Both the position numbers and the translations under genes were made by a program. This document shows, in pieces, positions 45,293-55,071 of a stretch of DNA of 64,000 nucleotides (the first letter of the stretch is position 1; each line of letters starts with the position of its first letter). Source of the DNA: Hoylesella buccalis ATCC 35310 (lineage in GTDB: Bacteria; Bacteroidota; Bacteroidia; Bacteroidales; Bacteroidaceae); assembly GCF_000177075.1 (NCBI RefSeq), contig NZ_ADEG01000073.1:1-64000 (forward strand), in the 5' to 3' direction. The notes below the pieces were generated by a model. The model was not told where the DNA came from and did no database searches. It saw only the letters and a list, made by a program, of their open reading frames with translations.

Positions 45293-46363
45293 ATGGAATC
45301 TATCGAAATTAAAGGCTATAAATCAATTAGAGATTTGAAGCTGAAATTGTCACCCGTTAATATATTAATAGGTGCAAATGGCAGTGGAAAGTCTAATTTG
45401 TTGTCTTTTTTTGAACTGTTGAAAAATATGTATCTTCAACGGTTGAAAGAATATGTGGCTTTGCATGGAGGAATGGATAAATTCTTGTTTGAGGGAAGTA
45501 AAATAACAGATACGATTTATTCTCATCTTGATTTTGGTAAAAATGGTTATTCCTTTGAATTGAAAGCTGGTACAGAGGGGTTTGTATTTACCAAGGAGGG
45601 ATTATGGTATGCCAACAATCCGTATATGAACAATCCCATTGACATATCTTCTTTTCAGACCGAATCAAAGCTTAATGATTCATCTGTTCCGCGAGCAAAT
45701 TTCATCAAGAATTACTTGGCTGGTTTAGAGAAGTACCATTTCCACGATACCAGCGAGCATTCGCCATTTACACAGTGGTCAAATATACATAATGATATTT
45801 ACCGCTTATATGATAAAGGTCAAAATTTAGCAGCTTTCTTGTATCATATTAAAAATGATAATCTGCAAAAGTATAATTTTATCGTTAAAACGGTACAGAG
45901 CATAGCGCCATACTTTCGTGATTTCTCTTTTCATCCTAATGCGAAAGGGGATTTGAGATTGCAATGGGAAGATCGGTATAGCTCTATGGTGTATGGTGTT
46001 AATGATTTGTCAGACGGTACGATGCGTTTTATTGCTCTGTCTACTTTATTCCTTCAACCAGCCTTACCTCAAGTAATCATCATTGACGAGCCTGAGTTAG
46101 GATTGCATCCTGCCGCTATTAGTAAGTTGGCTGGGCTCATTAAGTCGGCAGCCGCAAAAGGATGTCAGGTGATAATAGCCACACAATCGACAGAATTGCT
46201 TTCCAATTTTGAACCACAAGATGTAGTTACCGTAGACCTGATAAACGGTGAAAGTCATTTTGAGCGATTGGATGCCGACCAACTTTCTCAATGGGTTGAT
46301 GAATATACACTGGACGAATTGTGGAAGCTTAGCATTATCAGCAAAGCCCAACCAAATACTTGA
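45293..46363 (+). CDS. AAA ATPase, SMC/OLD-like, paired with DUF4276 protein
   Basis: This 356-residue ABC/SMC-type ATPase (AAA_21 group) has Walker A LIGANGSGKSN at about 25-35, the signature-like LSDGTMRFIAL, and Walker B IIIDEPELGLHP (Asp265-Glu266) followed by the IIATQST switch region. No transmembrane segments. Together with the next gene, which starts 5 bases after its stop, it forms the ATPase/Toprim-like arrangement of anti-phage modules such as PARIS and OLD-type systems. Its codon and base use is more AT-rich than the flanking fcl and ugd, and it has no evident role in polysaccharide synthesis. Confidence 0.88.
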   Translation: MESIEIKGYKSIRDLKLKLSPVNILIGANGSGKSNLLSFFELLKNMYLQRLKEYVALHGGMDKFLFEGSKITDTIYSHLDFGKNGYSFELKAGTEGFVFTKEGLWYANNPYMNNPIDISSFQTESKLNDSSVPRANFIKNYLAGLEKYHFHDTSEHSPFTQWSNIHNDIYRLYDKGQNLAAFLYHIKNDNLQKYNFIVKTVQSIAPYFRDFSFHPNAKGDLRLQWEDRYSSMVYGVNDLSDGTMRFIALSTLFLQPALPQVIIIDEPELGLHPAAISKLAGLIKSAAAKGCQVIIATQSTELLSNFEPQDVVTVDLINGESHFERLDADQLSQWVDEYTLDELWKLSIISKAQPNT

Positions 46364-46368
46364 TACGG

Positions 46369-47019
46369 ATGTCAGTAAAACGACTGATTATAATATGTGA
46401 GGGAGAGACAGAGCAAGAGTTTTGCAAAGCCCTGTTGATGCCTGAGTTGTCTAAGCAGAACATCAGTGTATACTGCCCACGCATAAAAAAGTCAATGGGG
46501 GGAATTGTTAAGTGGGACGATTTGAGAAAGCAGATATTAAATCATCTCAGAGAAAACGCTTTTGTTACTCTGTTCATTGATTATTACGGTATAACAGATA
46601 AGCATCACTTTCCTGCTTGGGAGGAGGTGCTGTGTAAGCAAGACAAGCAGGAGATAATAAATCGCTTATGCGAGGGAATGGAATGTGATATCAATGATAG
46701 GCGCTTCATACCTTACATTCAGTTGCACGAATTTGAGTCCTTGCTATTTCATGACATAGATAGTTTTGATCATGTCTTTTCTGAAAAAGATTACATTGAT
46801 AGAGGCGAGCTAACTCGCATTCTTGAACAATATCCAAATCCAGAAGAAATCAATAATGGGCGTGACACATCACCTTCGCACAGACTATCCAAAATAATCA
46901 ATGGTTATCAAAAGGTGATATATGGCAATATCATTGCCATGGAGATAGGACTTGATGGGATAAGGAAGAAATGTCCCTTATTTAACAAGTGGGTAGAGAG
47001 ATTGTTGGCTTTGAGCTAA
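46369..47019 (+). CDS. DUF4276 family protein (Toprim-like)
   Basis: This 216-residue protein shows the DUF4276 pattern: an N-terminal strand with IIICEGETEQEFCKALL (Glu11), a second acidic strand with TLFIDYYGI (Asp71), and YIQLHEFESLLFHD. I take the fold as Toprim-like; Glu11 and Asp71 would be metal ligands of a nuclease-type centre. The true start is ATG 46369, since an earlier in-frame TTG lies inside the ATPase stop. It is translationally linked to the ATPase. Confidence 0.85.
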   Translation: MSVKRLIIICEGETEQEFCKALLMPELSKQNISVYCPRIKKSMGGIVKWDDLRKQILNHLRENAFVTLFIDYYGITDKHHFPAWEEVLCKQDKQEIINRLCEGMECDINDRRFIPYIQLHEFESLLFHDIDSFDHVFSEKDYIDRGELTRILEQYPNPEEINNGRDTSPSHRLSKIINGYQKVIYGNIIAMEIGLDGIRKKCPLFNKWVERLLALS

Positions 47020-47065
47020 GACTACTTTTGTAAATGGTAGACCAAACGAAATATAATTTTATCCT

Positions 47066-48316
47066 GTGAACAAAAAATATACCATTGCCGTAGCGGGTAC
47101 GGGTTATGTAGGATTAAGCATCGCCACGTTGCTCAGTCAGCATCATCATGTCTTGGCTGTTGACGTGGTGCAAGAGAAGGTAGACAAGATTAACCGACGA
47201 GAATCTCCTATCAGTGATGAATATATAGAAAAGTTCTTTGCCGAGAAACAACTTGACCTGCAAGCAACCCTTGATGGAGAAACGGCTTACAAGCAAGCTG
47301 ACTTTGTGGTGATTGCCACGCCAACTAACTACGACCCTGTAAAAAACTTCTTCGACACTTCGCATGTGGAAGAGGTCATCGAGTTGGTGATGAAGGTAAA
47401 TCCTCATGCCATCATGGTTATCAAGAGTACGGTGCCTGTAGGATATACGAAGAGCGTCAGTGAAAAATACAATTGTGGAAACATCCTCTTTGCCCCAGAG
47501 TTCTTGCGTGAGAGTAAGGCTCTCTATGACAATCTCTATCCCAGCAGAATCATCATGGGTCGGCCAGCGGGGAATGAAAAGTTAGAGCAGGCAGCCCACG
47601 TTTTCGCCTCGTTGCTTCAGCAAGGCGCAATGAAAGAGAATGTTGACACACTGTTCATGGGTACCACCGAGGCTGAGGCGGTGAAACTGTTTGCCAACAC
47701 CTATTTAGCTCTTCGTGTCAGCTTCTTCAATGAATTGGATACATATGCCGAGATGAAAAACCTCTCCACCAAAGATATTATCCAAGGGGTAGGACTTGAC
47801 CCACGCATAGGCTCGTTCTACAATAATCCCTCGTTTGGTTACGGTGGCTACTGTCTGCCCAAAGACACCAAACAACTTTTGGCCAACTACGAGGATGTTC
47901 CCGAAAATCTGATTGAGGCTATTGTACAGAGCAACCGCACGCGTAAAGACTTCATTGCCGATCGTGTTTTACGCAAAGCTGGTTATTACGATTATTTCAA
48001 TCGGGGAGCTTTTGATACCTCCAAAGAGAAAAAATGCGTCATCGGTATCTACCGCCTCACGATGAAGAGCAACAGTGACAACTTTAGGCAGAGCAGCATT
48101 CAAGGCGTGATGAAACGCATTAAAGCCAAAGGTGCCGAGGTTATCGTTTACGAGCCTACGCTCGAGGACGGTACCACTTTCTTTGGCAGCAGGGTGGTTA
48201 ATGATTTGGATGCGTTCAAACAACAGTCGCAAGCCATTGTTGCCAATCGCTATGACAATTGTTTGGATGATGTGGAAGAGAAGGTATATACTCGAGATAT
48301 CTTTAAGCGGGATTGA
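47066..48316 (+). CDS. ugd: UDP-glucose 6-dehydrogenase (nucleotide sugar dehydrogenase)
   Basis: This 416-residue enzyme oxidises UDP-glucose twice to UDP-glucuronate, using NAD. Motifs are [10 protein letters not shown] at 11-20, [21 protein letters not shown], and the catalytic Cys263 in [14 protein letters not shown]. Length and sequence resemble the short HasB-type rather than the long UGDs. UDP-hexosamine or GDP-mannose as substrate cannot be ruled out. It begins with GTG 47066. It supplies an acidic sugar to the polysaccharide. Confidence 0.93.
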   Translation: MNKKYTIAVAGTGYVGLSIATLLSQHHHVLAVDVVQEKVDKINRRESPISDEYIEKFFAEKQLDLQATLDGETAYKQADFVVIATPTNYDPVKNFFDTSHVEEVIELVMKVNPHAIMVIKSTVPVGYTKSVSEKYNCGNILFAPEFLRESKALYDNLYPSRIIMGRPAGNEKLEQAAHVFASLLQQGAMKENVDTLFMGTTEAEAVKLFANTYLALRVSFFNELDTYAEMKNLSTKDIIQGVGLDPRIGSFYNNPSFGYGGYCLPKDTKQLLANYEDVPENLIEAIVQSNRTRKDFIADRVLRKAGYYDYFNRGAFDTSKEKKCVIGIYRLTMKSNSDNFRQSSIQGVMKRIKAKGAEVIVYEPTLEDGTTFFGSRVVNDLDAFKQQSQAIVANRYDNCLDDVEEKVYTRDIFKRD

Positions 48317-48364
48317 TGGATTTAACAACTTAAAAAATCAATTATATTCACTTAAATCCTACTT

Positions 48365-49612
48365 ATGAAAACTTATATTAACTCTTGGTTGCTCTGTTTG
48401 ATGCTGTTATTTCTTGGGACAGTAGAAACACATGCACAAAGGTTCTATTTCAAGCAGTTATTCAATAGTGCTAAATATAAATATGGCAAAAAACAAACTC
48501 AGAAAACATTTACGCCTACCGTTAAACTTTATAACCATCAATGGGAATTAACGGTTGACGGAGTACTTGTTAAATCGTCTCGGAATACGGATTGCCTGCA
48601 TGTGGGGAAAGATAAAGAAAAGTCTCAGCTCATTCGTTTAGAAACCAAAACCCTGTTTACGGATGTGGATTTAGTAAGAGTGTGCACAGATATAGCAATA
48701 AAACGAAGAGATTATAAAGTAAGTATGACCCTCGGTTCGGATAATGATAATTATAGTGATACACGTAATTTAACGAAAGATAAAGATAATCTAAATAATA
48801 ACCTAAGTATTTTTTATATCACAGAGGGTAACATAAATAGTGGAACTCTAAAAGTTGAAATGAAAGGAGAAAAATATGAAGAAGGAGCTCTATATTTGTT
48901 TTTTATAGAAGTCGCTTCCGTTTTATCCGATCAGCAAAAACTACAAACACAACACATCAAATCTGGAAAGACTTATTCATACCAAGTGCAGCGCACGTTC
49001 GCATCTGACCATTGGAACACCATCTGTCTGCCGTTTAATGTAGACGCTGAAACTCTGAAACAGGCATTTGGTGAAAATTGTAAGGTAAGACAATTCACAA
49101 AGGTGGTTGAAAACAACGTGTTGAAGTTTGATAAAACAAATGCGATAAAAGCAGGTGTTCCTTACCTCATCAAGCCTAAGGACAAGGTCAAAAATCCTAT
49201 CTTCTCAAACGTAGTTTATAAAGATGTGGAACCGCAGACAGTTCAAGATGAAACAGGGCGATATGCCTTCGTTGGCACATTCGCCCCAGTCAACTTAAAA
49301 GTTGATGGCTCCGAATTGTTTTTGTTGGCTAATGGCAACCTTGCCAAACCTAAATCCGAAGAGGTGAGTGAAATGTATGGCATGCGGGCCTACTTTAAAA
49401 TAAACCAACAAACCAGTTCTTCGGCCAAGCAGAATACTTATGCTATTGATTGTGGTAGTGAAACGGTGAATGGAATACAATCACTGCGGGTACATCCTTC
49501 AACAAACAACCAGCATATTTACAATTTGCAAGGCGTAGATGTAGGCACGGACATGCATCACTTGCCAGCAGGTGTGTATGTGGTGGGTGGGAAGAAAATA
49601 ATGAAAAGGTGA
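48365..49612 (+). CDS. Secreted protein of unknown function with C-terminal sorting-like domain
   Basis: This 415-residue protein has a signal peptide (cleavage near THAQ, residue 24), a middle with WNTICLPFNVDAET, a motif frequent in exported Prevotella and Bacteroides proteins, and ends with IYNLQGVDVGTDMHHLPAGVYVVGGKKIMKR-type sequence, a type IX-like C-terminal strand pair. Role unknown. It sits inside the polysaccharide locus yet shows no glycan-related domain. A small acidic protein gene follows 43 bases later. Confidence 0.72.
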   Translation: MKTYINSWLLCLMLLFLGTVETHAQRFYFKQLFNSAKYKYGKKQTQKTFTPTVKLYNHQWELTVDGVLVKSSRNTDCLHVGKDKEKSQLIRLETKTLFTDVDLVRVCTDIAIKRRDYKVSMTLGSDNDNYSDTRNLTKDKDNLNNNLSIFYITEGNINSGTLKVEMKGEKYEEGALYLFFIEVASVLSDQQKLQTQHIKSGKTYSYQVQRTFASDHWNTICLPFNVDAETLKQAFGENCKVRQFTKVVENNVLKFDKTNAIKAGVPYLIKPKDKVKNPIFSNVVYKDVEPQTVQDETGRYAFVGTFAPVNLKVDGSELFLLANGNLAKPKSEEVSEMYGMRAYFKINQQTSSSAKQNTYAIDCGSETVNGIQSLRVHPSTNNQHIYNLQGVDVGTDMHHLPAGVYVVGGKKIMKR

Positions 49613-49655
49613 GGAGTAAGACAAACCCTATTCACCAACTCATTCACGAACAATC

Positions 49656-49865
49656 ATGAGACATCAACACTACACGGCTCCTGAACTGTCCACCTTTCAT
49701 TTGGACGAGGCTTCATACACTCTTTTAAACACGTCCCCTAAGAAACATATCACTGAAAATAATGATATCAATGTCATCGGCAGCCCCGAAGAAGATGATG
49801 CTCATGATGCCTGTGCCAAAGAGTTTATGTTTCTGGACGAAGATGACTTTGACGATAGTGAGTGA
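49656..49865 (+). CDS. Small acidic protein (69 residues), unknown
   Basis: The N-terminus YTAPELSTFHLDEASYTLLNTSP follows the short-peptide pattern YxxPxxxxxxLexxxxLLxxS that recurs in small Bacteroidales proteins of unknown role; the C-terminal half is mostly Asp and Glu (SPEEDDAHDA, LDEDDFDDSE). There is no signal peptide. ATG start, 43 bases after the secreted-protein gene. It could be a precursor or partner of the preceding gene. Confidence 0.6.
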   Translation: MRHQHYTAPELSTFHLDEASYTLLNTSPKKHITENNDINVIGSPEEDDAHDACAKEFMFLDEDDFDDSE

Positions 49866-49904
49866 TTTTTTCAACCTTGATACTGATAAGATTCACTGAT
49901 TTCA

Positions 49905-50612
49905 ATGACGAATAAAAAGGCAAAAATCATAAAGCAGACACAGCCAGAGCCAATATTCGATTTGCAACCGCATGATATCGATGCGTTGGCGGATGCTTTG
50001 GCATCATTCGCTGGAGGTAACAAGTTCATAGCACGTATGGCGACGACAAGTCCAAGAGGAAAGAAGGGACTGAAACTCACCTATCAATTCAAAATTAAGT
50101 TGCGAGGTATCACCAAGCCACCCGTATGGCGGCGTGTGTTGGTGCCTGCCAACTTCACCTTCGCAGGATTCCATGCCGTGATTCAAGAGGCGTTCGGCTG
50201 GTGGAACGAACATCTGTATAGCTTTGGAGACAAACCTTACAGTCGTGTGCTGACGATAGCCGAGGTACATGACGAAGATTGGAGCGACACTCCCGACTAT
50301 AATGCCCGAGCGTTCACGGTGGGAGAGTTTTATGGGGAAAAGCTCGATCCTAAACATAAACTCTGTTACGTTTACGATTTTGGAGATGACTGGATTCACG
50401 ACATCACGCTTGAGGACATTATAGAAGAATTGCATCCCCATGCCTCGTGTACGGCTGGCAAAGGAGCCTGTCCCGAAGAAGACTGTGGCGGTCCGTGGGG
50501 ATATGAAGATATGAAAGAAAACGGAGAGGTTGACGACCCTAAGGACTTTGACTTGGAAGCGGCAAAAGCATCAGTAGAAGCGGTCGAACCCGAAGGGTAT
50601 GAACCATGGTGA
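49905..50612 (+). CDS. Plasmid pRiA4b ORF-3 family protein
   Basis: This 235-residue protein matches the PRiA4_ORF3 family: YQFKIKLRGITKPPVWRRVLVPANFTFAGFHAVIQEAFGWWNEHLYSF, then the KLCYVYDFGDDWIHDITLE segment and a cysteine cluster (CTAGKGACPEEDCGGPWGYE) likely to bind zinc. The family is widespread, often on plasmids and next to mobile elements, and has no assigned biochemical role. No transposase is seen near it. It marks the boundary before the AT-rich part of the locus. Confidence 0.9.
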   Translation: MTNKKAKIIKQTQPEPIFDLQPHDIDALADALASFAGGNKFIARMATTSPRGKKGLKLTYQFKIKLRGITKPPVWRRVLVPANFTFAGFHAVIQEAFGWWNEHLYSFGDKPYSRVLTIAEVHDEDWSDTPDYNARAFTVGEFYGEKLDPKHKLCYVYDFGDDWIHDITLEDIIEELHPHASCTAGKGACPEEDCGGPWGYEDMKENGEVDDPKDFDLEAAKASVEAVEPEGYEPW

Positions 50613-50923
50613 TACAATAGTATGTTAATCAAAAAAATGTGGGATAAGTATATAGGACATGGAAGCCAAATACCCCCTACACACAAACTAACGGCTTGTG
50701 TTTTTTCCATAAACAGCTGAGATAGCTTTATAAATCCCGACGTTTGTGTAGTAGATTCGTCAAACAATCATATCGACACCAATGGAAACTCATCGAAAAT
50801 GATGCAGGCGGTTCCTCTCCACACCTTTTAGTCTTGATATAGAAGATGTGTGGGGAGACGGGTGGGAGTAGAATATTCTATTTCAAACAGTAGCTAATTC
50901 TACATATGTTAATAATAAAATAA
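50613..50923. other. Intergenic region at composition boundary
   Basis: About 310 bases with no recognised gene, hairpin or promoter. Base composition becomes visibly AT-rich from about 50,870 onward, so this may be a recombination junction of the polysaccharide locus. Confidence 0.5.
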
Positions 50924-51625
50924 ATGAATATAATTAAGCGAATTTATCATTTTATTGGTTTGCTTTATCGTTGGAGCAGCAGTGAACGTTATATTGATTA
51001 CTTAAGAAAGAAAGGAGTAACAGTTGGTAACAATGTTATCTTTTGTGAGCCTCGGTCAACAGCTATTGACGTAAGTAGACCTTGTTTAATAGAGATAGGT
51101 AACGATGTTAATATTAACACGCATTTTACTATTATGACGCATGATTTTGCTAATTTTGTTTTCAGAAATTATATGTTTGATTATGTTAATAATTGTGGAA
51201 AGGTTATCATTGGAAATAATATTTACATCGGAACAAAAGTAACGATATTACGCGGAGTAACTATTGGTGATAATTGTGTTATTGGGGCAGGGTCTATAGT
51301 AACAAAAGACATTCCTGCTAACTCTGTAGCAGTGGGTGTGCCATGTAGAGTGGTATCTACCATCGAAAAGTATTACGAAAAACGTAAATCAGCGGGGTTA
51401 GAAGAAGCTAAAGAATATATTAGATATTTCAGAAAACATAATCATAGAAATCCGAAAATTTCCGAAATGAGAGAGGAATGGATGTATTTTGTAGATGCTA
51501 CCAATATGGATCAATATCCCGAGATACCAATAAAACAACGTGTAGGGAGAGGCTACGATAAATGGCTTAAAGAATATCGTGCTCCTTATAAATCATATGA
51601 GGAGTTTATGAACTCTGTTAATTAA
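50924..51625 (+). CDS. Hexapeptide-repeat acetyltransferase
   Basis: This 233-residue left-handed beta-helix enzyme of the WcaF/LacA group transfers acetyl from acetyl-CoA to a sugar. Hexapeptide repeats (GNDVNINTHFTIMTHDF, IIGNNIYIGTKVTILRGVTIGDNCVIGAGSIVTKDI) run over about 55-145. The acceptor is unknown; it may decorate the polysaccharide repeat unit. AT-rich. The flippase gene begins 11 bases after its stop. Confidence 0.9.
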   Translation: MNIIKRIYHFIGLLYRWSSSERYIDYLRKKGVTVGNNVIFCEPRSTAIDVSRPCLIEIGNDVNINTHFTIMTHDFANFVFRNYMFDYVNNCGKVIIGNNIYIGTKVTILRGVTIGDNCVIGAGSIVTKDIPANSVAVGVPCRVVSTIEKYYEKRKSAGLEEAKEYIRYFRKHNHRNPKISEMREEWMYFVDATNMDQYPEIPIKQRVGRGYDKWLKEYRAPYKSYEEFMNSVN

Positions 51626-51636
51626 AAAAATAGGTT

Positions 51637-53160
51637 GTGAAAGACACTTCTAAAAGAATTGCTTTTAACACAGTGTATCTTTATGCGAGTAGCATAGTTC
51701 AATTGTTTTTGGGGCTCTATATGTCTCGTGTCATTTTACAGGCATTGGGTGTAACTGATTTTGGTATTTATGGAGTTGTTGGCAGTATTGTTGTTGTGTT
51801 AAATTTCTTGAGCACGGCCATGGGCGGTGCTTCGATGCGCTATTTATCTTTTGAGTTGGCAGAAGGAACGATTGATAGAAAGAAGGAAGTTTTCTCTGCT
51901 GTTTTCACAGCTCACATTGGTTTAGCAACGGCATTGTTCATATTAGCTGAAACGCTGGGACTGTGGTATTTATGCACTGTGATGGTGATACCAGAAGATA
52001 GATTTATTGCAGCTCACTGGGTTTATCAGTCTTCTGTAATTATTGCTGTCATAAATATTATTCGAGTACCTTTCACGGCGCGTATCAATGCCAATGAGCA
52101 AATGGGCTTTTCGAGTTTTTGGTCCACAATAGAAAGCTTATTAAGATTTTTAGGAGTAGTTATTCTGTTATGGTTAACCATGGATAAATTGAAAGCGTAT
52201 GCAGTGATCATGGTTGTCCTGACAATTTTCATATTTGTGGGATATTTTCTATTTTGCACGAAGAATTTTTCGGACACTAATTGTCGAATATCTCATAACA
52301 AAAAGATGTTAAAAGGAATTTTAAGCTTTGCGGGGTATTCCGCATTTAGTTCTTCATCCAACATGATGCGAATTCAGGGAAACAATTTGCTAATAAACAA
52401 GTTTTTTGGAGTAGTAATGAATGCATCAGTGAGTATAGCGTCTATGGTTTCAGGATATATAGCTGGATTTACGATGAACATTATTACAGCGTTTCGTCCT
52501 CAAATCATCAAGAAATATGCTTCTAACGATTTGGTTATGATGAGTATTGATATGACAAATTGTTTGAAATTTTGCATGGCAATATTTTCTCTATTTGCTG
52601 TACCGATTTTTTTGGAAATAAATTATGTTCTATATTTATGGTTGGGAAACATTCCTGATTTTTCTGGTCTCTTTTGCCGGATATCTCTTATAGGAAGTCT
52701 TTTTAATTTAATGGGATTAGTTGTTATTATAGGTATTCAAGCAACTGATCGTGTTAGAGTTAATTCATTTATGATAACAGCCATCACTTTCGTATCACTT
52801 GCTGTAACTTTATTATTATTGCAGTTGGGTTTGCCGGCTTATATTGTATATGTTGTTTCTGTTTTTGCAGACATCATTATTTTATGGCAAAGTATACGTA
52901 ATTTAAAATTTTTGATACCTCAATTTGAAAGTGGTACTTATATAAGTATTATTTTAAAAATTATCGTATTTATGCTTATAGGTGCTGCGCTGGCTTTGCT
53001 ACCCCATTTAGTTTTGCAGAGTTCCTTTGTCCGGTTGGTATTGGTTACAATTACATATACGATTGTTTTTGGAGGCTTATTTTGGGTTAATATGCTGGAC
53101 AAGGAAGTTAAGCACTATGTTATAGGTAAAATATTTGAAATTAAGAATAGGCGGTTATGA
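51637..53160 (+). CDS. Polysaccharide flippase (Wzx-like, MOP superfamily)
   Basis: This 507-residue inner-membrane protein has about 14 hydrophobic segments and the oligosaccharide-flippase N-terminus VYLYASSIVQLFLGLYMSRVILQALGVTDFGIYGVVGSIV. It would move lipid-linked repeat units to the periplasm for the polymerase at 57,277. GTG start. Its stop overlaps the next start by 4 bases (ATGA). Confidence 0.93.
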   Translation: MKDTSKRIAFNTVYLYASSIVQLFLGLYMSRVILQALGVTDFGIYGVVGSIVVVLNFLSTAMGGASMRYLSFELAEGTIDRKKEVFSAVFTAHIGLATALFILAETLGLWYLCTVMVIPEDRFIAAHWVYQSSVIIAVINIIRVPFTARINANEQMGFSSFWSTIESLLRFLGVVILLWLTMDKLKAYAVIMVVLTIFIFVGYFLFCTKNFSDTNCRISHNKKMLKGILSFAGYSAFSSSSNMMRIQGNNLLINKFFGVVMNASVSIASMVSGYIAGFTMNIITAFRPQIIKKYASNDLVMMSIDMTNCLKFCMAIFSLFAVPIFLEINYVLYLWLGNIPDFSGLFCRISLIGSLFNLMGLVVIIGIQATDRVRVNSFMITAITFVSLAVTLLLLQLGLPAYIVYVVSVFADIIILWQSIRNLKFLIPQFESGTYISIILKIIVFMLIGAALALLPHLVLQSSFVRLVLVTITYTIVFGGLFWVNMLDKEVKHYVIGKIFEIKNRRL

Positions 53161-54077
53161 GAATGTTACAAAAATACGTTAAGCTATTTCTTATACAATT
53201 GTATTATACAATAATTTATTATATTCCTAATATAGTGCGTGATATTATAATACTGTCAAAAGGAAAACACACAATTGCACTGAAAGCTTTTTTGGATACT
53301 CGATGGGGAATATACCGGAAACAAAATTGGGGGGATGATATGAATATGGTTATATGTAATAGCTGGTTTCACTGCAATATAATATCGTACGCGACATCTG
53401 TTTTTTCTTGGCTTCTTTCGCGCGAGAATTATGCTTTAGTTGGATCTATTTTACAGAGTGCTAATAAAAATACTATTGTCTGGGGGAGCGGCCTTATTTC
53501 AGATAAAGAATTTCCAAAGGAGAATCCCAAGCAAATCTGTGCAGTTCGTGGTCCTTTGTCTCGCCAAGTATTGCTTAGTCATGGAATTAATTGTCCTGAA
53601 GTGTATGGCGATCCTATTTTATTATTATCTAAATATTATCAACCACAAGTAAAAAAAATAAATAAACTTGGTATCATACCCCATATATATGATGAGAATA
53701 ACGAGGTGATTGACAAGTATATAGAGAATCATTCTTCTGTAATAAAAATCAGTATGAGAAAATACTCAAATTGGAAAGATGTTATAGATAAAATAGCGTC
53801 ATGCGAGCAAATTTTGTCAAGCTCATTACATGGTATTATCCTGGCTGATACTTACGGTGTGCCTAATACATGGGTAGAGTTTTCTGACAAAGTGTTAGGT
53901 AATGGCTTCAAGTTTAGAGATTATTTTTCATCTGTAAAACGACCAATAAGTTCAGCTATTGTTATACGACAGGAGAAGGATATTATTAAAATTGAAAAGC
54001 AGGAATCAAATTATACGGGTATAGACATTGATTTAGATCTTCTGGTTCAAGCATGTCCTTTTACATTACATTTTTAA
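53157..54077 (+). CDS. Polysaccharide pyruvyltransferase family protein
   Basis: This 306-residue protein shows the pyruvyltransferase pattern: NWGDDMNMVI near 63, IVWGSGLISD, KQICAVRGPLSRQVL, and SSSLHGIILADTYGVPN, where the His-Gly is conserved. The enzymes add a ketal pyruvate from phosphoenolpyruvate to a hexose, giving an acidic polymer. N-terminal stretch 1-35 is hydrophobic and may be a membrane-associated helix. It overlaps the flippase gene by 4 bases. Confidence 0.88.
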   Translation: MRMLQKYVKLFLIQLYYTIIYYIPNIVRDIIILSKGKHTIALKAFLDTRWGIYRKQNWGDDMNMVICNSWFHCNIISYATSVFSWLLSRENYALVGSILQSANKNTIVWGSGLISDKEFPKENPKQICAVRGPLSRQVLLSHGINCPEVYGDPILLLSKYYQPQVKKINKLGIIPHIYDENNEVIDKYIENHSSVIKISMRKYSNWKDVIDKIASCEQILSSSLHGIILADTYGVPNTWVEFSDKVLGNGFKFRDYFSSVKRPISSAIVIRQEKDIIKIEKQESNYTGIDIDLDLLVQACPFTLHF

Positions 54078-54095
54078 AAATAATTTTTCTGAATA

Positions 54096-55061
54096 ATGAA
54101 CCCCAGGATTTCAATTATCATTCCTATCTACAATGCGGCAGATTTAATTGATCGCTGTATTAAGAGTATCTTAAGCCAAACGTTTCAAGATTATGAAATT
54201 ATCATTGTGGACGATGGCAGTACAGATGATAGTTTATCTGTTTGCAAAGAGATAGCTAAGAAAGACGATCGTATATCTATTTTTCATCAACAGAATGGAG
54301 GACAAGTAGCGGCACGAGGTCGTGGATTCAAAGAGTCATCGGGAGATTTTGTTTATTTTGTTGATGCTGATGATTTTTTACCTAAAGATGCTTTAAACAG
54401 TCTTTACAGTCGAGCTATGAAACATAATTTGGATATTGTAGATGGTGCGTCAATATCCTATTTTGAAGATTTTACGATTAAAGAGAAGGTGATTTTTCCA
54501 CAAGAAGGAGTTTTTGACAAGCTTGATTATCTTCGCTTAATGTTTAAGAATCAAGCAAATAATGGTACGCATGCTTGCTTAGTTAAGAGAACTCTTTTCA
54601 CTTCTGAGGTTTTTGATATACCACGAAATGTGCGGTTGGGAGAGGATGCTTTCATACATTTATGTTTTACTCAGCAGGCTAATCGTATAGGCATCTTTAA
54701 TGATATTGTTTACTATTATGTACAGAATAGGAATTCTATCACTAATAATTATGTATATACATCGATAAGGCCTGTTGAGTATCAGATAGAATCTATTAGA
54801 AAAATCCTGGAGAAATATGATCAGTTTGAGATGTTTAAACATCCTTTTTATAATCGTGCCATAGGGCATTTGATAACGGCATGCATTCGTAATCCGAAGT
54901 TAGTAAGTGATCCTTATGTATATCGTATTGCGAGCGAATCTTACCCTCTAATCAATAGTTTTAGTGGAAAAGTGTACTGTTTGGTTATGAAATATCCATT
55001 TTTTTTACCTTTTTTACGAAAGATTAACAACTTGCGAAAACTTTTAAAAAAAATATATTAA
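54096..55061 (+). CDS. Family 2 glycosyltransferase
   Basis: This 321-residue GT-A fold enzyme shows SIIIPIYNAADLIDRCIKSIL, VDDGSTDDS, and DADDFLP as the metal-binding DxD region; the remainder contains GEDAFIHLCF. It adds one sugar to the undecaprenyl-linked unit in the cytoplasm. Donor and acceptor are not predictable. Only 18 bases follow the pyruvyltransferase stop. Confidence 0.92.
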   Translation: MNPRISIIIPIYNAADLIDRCIKSILSQTFQDYEIIIVDDGSTDDSLSVCKEIAKKDDRISIFHQQNGGQVAARGRGFKESSGDFVYFVDADDFLPKDALNSLYSRAMKHNLDIVDGASISYFEDFTIKEKVIFPQEGVFDKLDYLRLMFKNQANNGTHACLVKRTLFTSEVFDIPRNVRLGEDAFIHLCFTQQANRIGIFNDIVYYYVQNRNSITNNYVYTSIRPVEYQIESIRKILEKYDQFEMFKHPFYNRAIGHLITACIRNPKLVSDPYVYRIASESYPLINSFSGKVYCLVMKYPFFLPFLRKINNLRKLLKKIY

Positions 55062-55071
55062 AGAATTACTT

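Noticed and set aside
49905..50612. pRiA4b-type gene as evidence for an integrated plasmid
   Set aside because: No replication, mobilisation or integrase gene is nearby, and this family is common on Bacteroidetes chromosomes.
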